From CAYSDL01 sp964429875 (GTDB taxonomy: Bacteria > Fidelibacterota > Marinisomatia > SCGC-AAA003-L08 > D37C17), in the NCBI GenBank assembly GCA_964429875.1, contig CAYSDL010000016.1, forward strand, positions 1-30,308: a stretch of 30,308 nt of DNA, given 5' to 3'. The position numbers and the translations under genes were made by a program. Each line of letters starts with the position of its first letter. The stretch's first letter is position 1. Shown in pieces: positions 1-6,325 of the stretch. The notes under the pieces were generated by a model that was given only the letters and a program-made list of their open reading frames with translations, had not been told where the DNA came from and made no database searches.

Positions 1-291
1 ATTTTTTTATTGCAAAAAAATAAATTAAACCTTCTTAAGCCTTTAAGAAATTTAAAAATTTTATGGAAGATTATTTTAAGTTCGGGCCTTGGTACTTTTT
101 TAGCTCTTAGTTTCTGGATACTAGGCTATGCCAACATTAAAGAACCACCAATAGCAAGTATTTTAGGACAAACTTCTACAATTTTTATAATTATATTATC
201 TTGGTTTTTTTTAAAAGAAAAAATTTCAGGGTTGAGAATTCTATCTATTATATGTGCAGTAATTGGAGTATGTTTAACTATATTATATTAA
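1..291 (+). CDS. EamA/DMT-family membrane transporter, C-terminal end (5' partial)
   Basis: The open frame enters from the left edge in frame 1 and ends at the stop at 289-291, so about 96 C-terminal residues are visible. The apparent TTG start at base 10 is probably internal. The piece is very hydrophobic, with about three membrane-spanning stretches. A segment with PPIASILGQ is followed by a helix ending FFLKEKIS and a last helix, the usual end of the second EamA repeat, where an E-K pair follows the penultimate helix. The family exports metabolites or amino acids across the inner membrane; the substrate cannot be told. It converges on the cyclase gene, with only 19 bases between the stops and no convincing terminator. 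Confidence is good for the family and nil for the substrate. Confidence 0.75.
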   Translation: MFLLQKNKLNLLKPLRNLKILWKIILSSGLGTFLALSFWILGYANIKEPPIASILGQTSTIFIIILSWFFLKEKISGLRILSIICAVIGVCLTILY

Positions 292-310
292 TTCTCAAAT
301 ATTGTGGTTT

Positions 311-3300
311 TTAAAACTTTTTATCAATAATAGAGTTTTTTATAAGAGTTGCATCGGGAGTGTTTAAAAAAAGGTTTTTTATCTGACTATCTTTAATCAA
401 ATCTAATTTTTTTAATAAAGACTTATGAGATTTGTTTAAATAAATTTTGGCTTTTTTCTGTTTATTAAGGGCTTTATAAATTTCAGATAATTGCCAAAAA
501 GATTTATACTGGTCAAACTCTGGAAATTGATGTAATAAACTATTTATTACATCAATATCTTTTATTGCTAATTTGTTTTTTCCTATTTTAATATAACAAT
601 ATGCTCTTGCAATCAGGCAAGATGTACAATCAATAGCTTCAAGTTCTTGTAATAATTTTAAACTACTTTTCAAAATTGGAATAGCTTTTCTATAATCTTC
701 CTTTTTTATGAGTATCTGAGATAGATTGTTCCCATATCCTCCAACGCCTGCCTTATAACCAATTTTTTTAGCAAGCTGATAAGCTCTTTTAAAATATTTA
801 AATGATTCATCCCATGATCCCTGATATTCTAATACACAGCCAATATTACAATGAGAAACACAGATAGCTCTTTTTTCATCCATTTCTATGGCTATGGATA
901 AGCATTCCTTATAAATATTAATAGCCTTTTCAAAATCTGAAAGCTCTTCAAAAATAAGACCCTTATTATTTAAATATTTTCTAAGGCCGTGCTTATCATT
1001 AATCACCTTTGATATAGAGAATGCCTTTTCATGCATGTCCATTGCTTTTTCAAAGTCCCCTTTGAATTTATAAATCATACCTTTGCAATCTGAATATTTA
1101 GCTAGCCGGCTTTTTAATGTATGCTTATTATCAGAAGCTATTTTAATTGCACTATTAATGTATGTCATCGCTTGATTAAATTTATTTTTATTTAATTGAA
1201 TTTGAGAAAGATAATAATTGACATCCCCAACTAAAATACTTTTATTAAACTTGCTCCCAATCGCGATACATTGCTTTAGAATATTTTCAGATTTTGAATA
1301 TTCCCCCTGAAAATAAAATACTTTTGCTTCTCCAAATTTTGAGAACCCTATTCCAAGCTGATCATCTATTTTTTCTTTTATTTTTTTTGATTGTTCAAAA
1401 TGATTAAGAGCAATATTGTAGTTGCTCATTTTTATGTTGAGGTTCCCAATTTGATTCATAATGCGTGATTTTTTAACATCATCTTCAGTTGTATCAACTA
1501 TCTCAAGAGACTTATTATAGTATTCTACTGATTTATCATAGATCCCCATCATACGATAGGTTTTTCCTAAATTTTCATAGCAATCCAATATTCCTAAATA
1601 ATAACCGATGTTTTCACAGATTAATAATGATCGATTAAAATAATTAATAGCCTGTTTTAAAAGACCCATAATCATGTAAACGACGCCAATATTCCTATAT
1701 AGTGTTGCGATTCCTTCTTGATCTCCTAAGTCTTTTCTAATTTTTAAAGATTTTTTAAATAAAGCATAAGCTTCCTGAGCTTTATAAGAATTGGAATATA
1801 TTATTCCTCTGAGATTATAATTGTAGCCCTGCATAACTGTATTATTAATAGACTTAGATAGCTTGAAAGAAATTTCTTGAAACTCTAATGACTTATTAAT
1901 GTTATCTACTGTGCAATATGAATTTGCAATATTAAATGAGGCTTTACACATTCCGCTTTTATCATTAGTTTTCAAATAGCCTTGGTAAGATTTTTTATAA
2001 TATTCTAAAGCTTTTTGATGCCTTCCATTATAATCATGAATAGATCCTATTAGATTTAATGTATCAGAAATACCTAAATAATTTTTTGATTTTTTCCAAA
2101 TCTGTAATGCTTTTTCATAGTGCTCTAATGCTTTTTCAAATTTTCCATTTAAATAATAATTTTTTCCTATACCATTTAAAGAAAAAGCTATATTTTTTTC
2201 ATTTTTATTTTTTAAACTAATATCAAGAGCAGCTTCATAGAAATTTAAACTACTATCATACTCATTTTTAGTAAGATAATAATCTCCAAATAAAAGTTTT
2301 GGTTCTATAAATTGGCTATCAAGTTGCATTGATTCATTTAAAAGATTCTCAATCTTTTCAAAATCATCATCTGTAGATCTTTGATCAAAAAGATATTTGG
2401 CTTTTAAATATAATTGATATGCTTTTTCATTATTATTATATATAGCATCAGCAATCTCAGTATCATTATAATTTTGAGATAATAATTTTAAAATTGTATT
2501 AATCAACTTATTTTTTATTATATCAAGATTATCCCATTCTTCTACCCAACTATCTGTCCATAGTATGTGATTATCTGTTGTATCAAACAGTTCCATAGAT
2601 AAATTGAAACGCTTATTTTCCTTCCATAAGTCACCTATTAAATAATATCTTGAGCCTAGTTTTTTTGTTATTGTACTTAGTTTATAGTTTCTTTTTTTAA
2701 AGGATTCTAATTCATTCAAGCTTGAAAGTTTTATTTTTCCAGTAGCAGATAAATCTGATGTTAAATCCTTAAATAAGCAATGTGCAAAAAAATTATCACT
2801 ATCTTTTCCTTTGTTATTTAAAGGGAAAAAAGTAACAGATGGGACTTCTTCATAATCAATAATGATATTTTCATTGATGTAATCTTCTAAATTAGGTTTT
2901 TTTAGCTTACTATCATTAATAGCATATACATCTATTAATCTACCCACTCCTTTAAATGATTGAAGGCCAATATAATCTGTTTTTATTTGATTCTTATTTT
3001 TGAGCTTATTATAAAAAATACCTGAAACACATATTCCTCCATTGGGAGAAAGATTTTCAAGTCTTGATGCAATGTTTACATTGTCCCCATATATATCATT
3101 TTTAATGTTTATAATTTTACCATAATGAATTCCAACACGTATTTCCATTTTATGAATTCCATAAAGTGAATTATGAAGCTCAAGCGCACAATTAAGTGCA
3201 TTATTTGCAGATTTGAAATATGTTAATGTTCCATCTCCAATATCTTTTACAAATGTTCCATTAAAAGACTTGATAAGACTAGTAAGGTTTCTTTTTTTTT

Positions 3301-3412
3301 GTTCTAAAAAACTAAGAGAGTTATTTTCATCTACAGACATAAAATGTGTGAAGTTCGCTACATCTGTAAACATAATAGCCACACTGGGATTTTTACTTTT
3401 AGAAGCAATCAA
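311..3412 (-). CDS. Class III adenylate cyclase with TolB-like domain and long TPR array
   Basis: This 1033-residue protein has no evident membrane segment. Residues 10-165 are a class III nucleotide cyclase domain. The two metal-binding aspartates are D17 (FTDV) and D60 (IGDG), the transition-state residues are N113 and R117 (NIASR), and K56 and D106 fill the adenine-selecting positions, so cAMP is the expected product. Residues about 190-315 resemble the TolB-like domain found beside such cyclases (LGSRYYLIGDL, then LWTDSW). From about 330 to 1010 the protein is tandem TPR-type helical repeats, likely a protein-binding scaffold. The start is TTG at 3412. It lies in the same frame as folA and only one codon separates the folA TAG from it. 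The next ATG (residue 14) would cut into the first strand of the cyclase fold. It is last in the gltA-thyA-folA run. No effector or partner is identifiable. Confidence 0.9.
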   Translation of the reverse strand: MIASKSKNPSVAIMFTDVANFTHFMSVDENNSLSFLEQKKRNLTSLIKSFNGTFVKDIGDGTLTYFKSANNALNCALELHNSLYGIHKMEIRVGIHYGKIINIKNDIYGDNVNIASRLENLSPNGGICVSGIFYNKLKNKNQIKTDYIGLQSFKGVGRLIDVYAINDSKLKKPNLEDYINENIIIDYEEVPSVTFFPLNNKGKDSDNFFAHCLFKDLTSDLSATGKIKLSSLNELESFKKRNYKLSTITKKLGSRYYLIGDLWKENKRFNLSMELFDTTDNHILWTDSWVEEWDNLDIIKNKLINTILKLLSQNYNDTEIADAIYNNNEKAYQLYLKAKYLFDQRSTDDDFEKIENLLNESMQLDSQFIEPKLLFGDYYLTKNEYDSSLNFYEAALDISLKNKNEKNIAFSLNGIGKNYYLNGKFEKALEHYEKALQIWKKSKNYLGISDTLNLIGSIHDYNGRHQKALEYYKKSYQGYLKTNDKSGMCKASFNIANSYCTVDNINKSLEFQEISFKLSKSINNTVMQGYNYNLRGIIYSNSYKAQEAYALFKKSLKIRKDLGDQEGIATLYRNIGVVYMIMGLLKQAINYFNRSLLICENIGYYLGILDCYENLGKTYRMMGIYDKSVEYYNKSLEIVDTTEDDVKKSRIMNQIGNLNIKMSNYNIALNHFEQSKKIKEKIDDQLGIGFSKFGEAKVFYFQGEYSKSENILKQCIAIGSKFNKSILVGDVNYYLSQIQLNKNKFNQAMTYINSAIKIASDNKHTLKSRLAKYSDCKGMIYKFKGDFEKAMDMHEKAFSISKVINDKHGLRKYLNNKGLIFEELSDFEKAINIYKECLSIAIEMDEKRAICVSHCNIGCVLEYQGSWDESFKYFKRAYQLAKKIGYKAGVGGYGNNLSQILIKKEDYRKAIPILKSSLKLLQELEAIDCTSCLIARAYCYIKIGKNKLAIKDIDVINSLLHQFPEFDQYKSFWQLSEIYKALNKQKKAKIYLNKSHKSLLKKLDLIKDSQIKNLFLNTPDATLIKNSIIDKKF

Positions 3413-3415
3413 TGA

Positions 3416-3892
3416 CTATTTTTTCCAATAAGTATAAGTAGCATCATCATTTAATACTTTTTTATAAACCTGTTGAAATTGATTATTTATAGTATCAAAA
3501 TCAATAGGAAAAAATTCATTAATTCCATTTTCATGGATATGAATATATGTAATATGGAGATAAGAAGCCTTCTTAAAAAACAATTGATAGATTGAACGAC
3601 CACCAATAATAAATACTTTCTCTAAATTATCATTTTCTAATACCTCTAAACACTTTTCTATTGAATGATAGGTTTCAGCATTTTCTTGATTATTTTTTGA
3701 TAAAACAATATTTCTTCTATTGGGCAAAGGTTTAAGAGGCAGTGATTCCCAAGTTTTTCTTCCCATAATAATTGGGCTATTAGATGTTATTGATTTAAAG
3801 TTTTTCAGATCCTCAGATATATGCCAAGGCAGCTTGCCATTTTTCCCAATCCCCCCATTTTCATCTTGTGCCCAAATAAGATGAATATCCAT
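3416..3892 (-). CDS. folA: Dihydrofolate reductase
   Basis: This 158-residue enzyme is of normal length. It reduces dihydrofolate to tetrahydrofolate with NADPH in the cytoplasm. Visible signatures are the N-terminal IW-A strand, the GIGKNGKLPW loop with W23, an acidic substrate-binding residue at D28 in the helix after it, the NADPH-binding GRKTWES at about 44-50, and IIGGRSIY near residue 97. The ATG overlaps the thyA stop by one base (TAATG), so translation is probably coupled. The pairing is functional, because thymidylate synthase oxidises methylene-tetrahydrofolate to the dihydrofolate that this enzyme recycles. The stop is TAG, followed one codon later, in frame, by the presumed TTG start of the cyclase gene. 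Confidence 0.97.
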   Translation of the reverse strand: MDIHLIWAQDENGGIGKNGKLPWHISEDLKNFKSITSNSPIIMGRKTWESLPLKPLPNRRNIVLSKNNQENAETYHSIEKCLEVLENDNLEKVFIIGGRSIYQLFFKKASYLHITYIHIHENGINEFFPIDFDTINNQFQQVYKKVLNDDATYTYWKK

Positions 3893-4710
3893 TATACGGC
3901 TACAGGAAATTTAATAACAGGATGATGAGTGTAGTTAGATAATGTAAAATCTTCAAATTTTAAATCCCAAAATGGTTTTTTTATAATATCTAATTTAGGT
4001 AATTCTAGCGGCTCTCTTTTCAATTGTTCCCTTAATCCCTCAATATGGTTCTCATAAATATGTGCATCATTTATATAGTGAGAAAATTCACCCAGTTCTA
4101 AATTTGTTTCTTGTGCAATCATTTGAGTTAGAGTAGCATAGCAAGCTAAATTAAAAGGAATTCCAAGAGCAATATCACCACTTCTTTGTGTAAGATGACA
4201 GTTAAGCTTATTCCCTGTAACATTAAAAATAAAAAAAGCATGGCAACTTGGAAGAGCAATTTCATCTAATACTGAGGGGTTCCATGCACTAACAACCATT
4301 CTCCTTGAATCAGGATTAGTTTTAATTAATTTTATAACTTCTTTAATTTGATTAATGTATGTTTTTGAAATTTCGCCTGTTGTTTTATCAGTAGTAAATT
4401 TTTCCCAATTGATCCATTGGTATCCGTACATTTTGCCTACTTCCCATTTTTTTTCTTCATTAGTCCAGGCATCCCATATTTTTGTATGTTGTCTTAAATC
4501 CCTTATATGTGTTTGTCCAGATAAATACCATAAAAGCTCTCTTACTACTGAGTTAAAAAAAACTTTTTTGGTTGTTAATAAAGGGAATCCTTTACTGAGA
4601 TCTACTTTATAATGATAACCAAAATGCATAATTGTATCAACGCCCGTTCTATTTTTTTTTCTTATTCCTTTATTTAAAACGGTGTCAACTAATGTTAAAT
4701 ATTGTTCCAT
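3892..4710 (-). CDS. thyA: Thymidylate synthase
   Basis: This 272-residue ThyA-type enzyme methylates dUMP to dTMP using methylene-tetrahydrofolate. The active-site cysteine is C156 in LPSCHAFF. The phosphate-binding R21 and the RR pair at 136-137 are present, as are QRSGDIALGIPFN (175-187) for dUMP binding and the C-terminal FPVAV tail that closes the active site. The ATG at 4710 lies 10 bases after the gltA stop. I see no clear Shine-Dalgarno sequence, so expression probably depends on read-through from gltA. It is followed by folA with a one-base overlap. This is the classical folate-oxidising ThyA, not ThyX. Confidence 0.98.
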   Translation of the reverse strand: MEQYLTLVDTVLNKGIRKKNRTGVDTIMHFGYHYKVDLSKGFPLLTTKKVFFNSVVRELLWYLSGQTHIRDLRQHTKIWDAWTNEEKKWEVGKMYGYQWINWEKFTTDKTTGEISKTYINQIKEVIKLIKTNPDSRRMVVSAWNPSVLDEIALPSCHAFFIFNVTGNKLNCHLTQRSGDIALGIPFNLACYATLTQMIAQETNLELGEFSHYINDAHIYENHIEGLREQLKREPLELPKLDIIKKPFWDLKFEDFTLSNYTHHPVIKFPVAV

Positions 4711-4720
4711 GAATTTTTAT

Positions 4721-5980
4721 TTAAAAGGATCTTTTTGTTTTTCCAGTATAAATTTGGCGTGGTCTATTAATTCTAAAATCTGTACTATTAATCATCTCTT
4801 TCCAGTGAGCCAACCAGCCTGGCAACCTTCCTAAAGCAAACATTACAGTAAACATATTAGTGGGGATCCCCATAGCTCTATAAATAATTCCAGAATAAAA
4901 ATCAACATTAGGATAGAGCTTTCTTTGCACAAAATAATCATCATTTAAAGCTGATTGTTCTAATTCTTTTGCAATATCTAAAAGGGGGTCATTAATATTT
5001 AATTTTTTTAAAACATTATCTGCAACTTTTTTGATTATTTTTGCTCTTGGATCATAATTTTTATACACCCTATGTCCAAATCCCATTAATCTAAAGGAAG
5101 ATTTTTTATCTTTTGCTTTATCAATATATTTTTTATAATCCGAATTATCATTTTTTATGGTTTTCAGCATTTCAAGAACTGCTTGATTTGCACCGCCATG
5201 CAAAGGTCCCCATAATGCTGAAATCCCAGCTGAGACTGCTCCAAAAATATTCGACATACTACTTCCTGCCATTCTTACAGTGGAAGTTGAGCAATTTTGT
5301 TCATGATCAGCATGTAAAATAAGTAATAAATCTAATGCATCAACTAAAATAGGATCTGCATGAAACTCTTCCTGTGAATCTGAAAACATCATATGTAAAA
5401 AGTTTTCTACATAATTGAGTTCTGGGTTAGGATAAATAAATGGAAGACCATTGTATTTTCTATATGAATAAGCTGCAATTGTTTTCACTTTAGCTAATAT
5501 TTTAATAATTGTTTCATTAATTTCTTCTTCATCATTGATTACTTCGGGATTAAATGCAGATAATGCTGTAACCATAGATGATAAAGTCGCCATTGGATGA
5601 GCATTTAGTGGAAATCCATCAAAAAAACGTTTCATATCTTCATGAATATTTGCATGTTTTCTTAATTTTTTACTGAAAGTTTGTTTTGTATTTTTATCTG
5701 GGAATTCTCCATTTAACAAAAGATAACATACGTCTGTAAATTTTGTTTTCCCGGCTAATTCTTCAATTGGGATTCCTCTATATCTTAAAATTCCTTTTTC
5801 TCCATCAATGTATGTAATAGCACTTTTACAAGACCCTGTATTTGCATATCCTGGATCAAAAGTAATATATCCTGAATTTTTTCTTAATTGAGTTATATCA
5901 ATGCCTTTTTCAGATTCACTACCTTTAATAATAGGAAGATTTAACTCTTTGTTTTTTATAATTAATTTTGCTAAAGCCAT
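4721..5980 (-). CDS. gltA: Citrate synthase
   Basis: Citrate synthase condenses acetyl-CoA and oxaloacetate at the entry to the TCA cycle. With the start I chose it has 419 residues. The catalytic triad is visible as H226 (ILHADHEQN), H261 (WGPLHGGANQ) and D360 (PNVDFYSG), with the oxaloacetate-binding GHRVYK motif between them. The length and the HEQN and GFGHRVYK motifs match the bacterial hexameric type. A longer frame begins at 6010, but the ATG at 5980 (MALAKL) has AGGA about 7 bases upstream, so I prefer it. It is the first gene of the thyA-folA-cyclase run and diverges from nrdJa. A repeat-rich stretch at 6011-6036 overlaps its likely promoter. Confidence 0.97.
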   Translation of the reverse strand: MALAKLIIKNKELNLPIIKGSESEKGIDITQLRKNSGYITFDPGYANTGSCKSAITYIDGEKGILRYRGIPIEELAGKTKFTDVCYLLLNGEFPDKNTKQTFSKKLRKHANIHEDMKRFFDGFPLNAHPMATLSSMVTALSAFNPEVINDEEEINETIIKILAKVKTIAAYSYRKYNGLPFIYPNPELNYVENFLHMMFSDSQEEFHADPILVDALDLLLILHADHEQNCSTSTVRMAGSSMSNIFGAVSAGISALWGPLHGGANQAVLEMLKTIKNDNSDYKKYIDKAKDKKSSFRLMGFGHRVYKNYDPRAKIIKKVADNVLKKLNINDPLLDIAKELEQSALNDDYFVQRKLYPNVDFYSGIIYRAMGIPTNMFTVMFALGRLPGWLAHWKEMINSTDFRINRPRQIYTGKTKRSF

Positions 5981-6010
5981 TTTAATTCCTGAAATATATT
6001 TTAATATCAA

Positions 6011-6036
6011 TAGTGAAATATAGTGAAAATATCACT
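6011..6036. promoter_or_regulatory. Possible operator near the gltA promoter
   Basis: TAGTGAAA occurs twice with a 10-base period (6011 and 6021). The second copy forms the left arm of a perfect inverted repeat, AGTGA (6022-6026), AAATA, TCACT (6032-6036). It sits 31-56 bases upstream of the gltA start, where a promoter should be. One-helical-turn spacing plus dyad symmetry is typical of a regulator site, but no regulator is identifiable and chance is possible in AT-rich DNA. Confidence 0.35.
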
Positions 6037-6167
6037 TATTTTTTAAGATTCAAATTGACTTGTTTCATTTTTTTTAAAAAAAATTAATGTTTTATAAAAT
6101 ATATTTTGTTTAACAAAATAAAAATATTTATATTTTTCTTAGCATATGTCATTGCTTGTATAGTTTA

Positions 6168-6192
6168 AGTTTTCAAATCCGACAAGAAAACT
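6168..6192. repeat. Inverted repeat, 7-base arms
   Basis: AGTTTTC (6168-6174) and GAAAACT (6186-6192) are perfectly complementary around an 11-base loop. It lies about 135 bases upstream of nrdJa. It could be a stem in the nrdJ leader RNA or a protein site. There is no U-run after it on the plus strand, so it is not a standard terminator. Confidence 0.4.
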
Positions 6193-6208
6193 ACTATCTA
6201 ATAAACAA

Positions 6209-6231
6209 AATCCAAAAATGATTCTTGGATT
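6209..6231. repeat. Inverted repeat, 7-base arms, upstream of nrdJa
   Basis: AATCCAA (6209-6215) and TTGGATT (6225-6231) are perfect arms around a 9-base spacer. A second small repeat, GATTA...TAATC, starts within its right arm and runs to about 6242. The two structures are mutually exclusive as RNA stems, which would suit a switch, but AT-rich repeats of this size also arise by chance. Confidence 0.4.
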
Positions 6232-6325
6232 AAAAAACTAATCTTTTAGGTATTTGTTAATCATATGATTTAGGGAGTTTTACGCCTTTTTTTGGGTTAA
6301 CTTTTAAAGTAAAATAGGATTTTTT

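Larger units (their letters stand above)
5981..6325. other. Divergent gltA / nrdJa intergenic region with inverted repeats
   Basis: This is the only gap longer than 300 bases in the window. I find no tRNA, no credible small gene and no recognisable riboswitch core. It holds several short perfect inverted repeats, listed separately (6022-6036, 6168-6192, 6209-6231), and a palindromic ACTTTTAAAGT at 6300-6310. It ends with AGGA at 6316-6319, six bases before the nrdJa ATG. It must contain promoters for both divergent transcription units, but I could not fix a convincing -35/-10 pair on either strand. Confidence 0.7.

Noticed and set aside
3213..3431. Small open frame on the plus strand over the start of the cyclase gene
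   Set aside because: It is the complement of a strongly conserved cyclase domain and shows no family features of its own. Similar antisense frames over thyA, gltA, nrdJa, carB and the nucleases were dropped for the same reason.
6050..6325. Cobalamin riboswitch upstream of the B12-dependent reductase
   Set aside because: The conserved B12-box and core elements I would expect are not present in the 275 bases before nrdJa; only short inverted repeats are seen.
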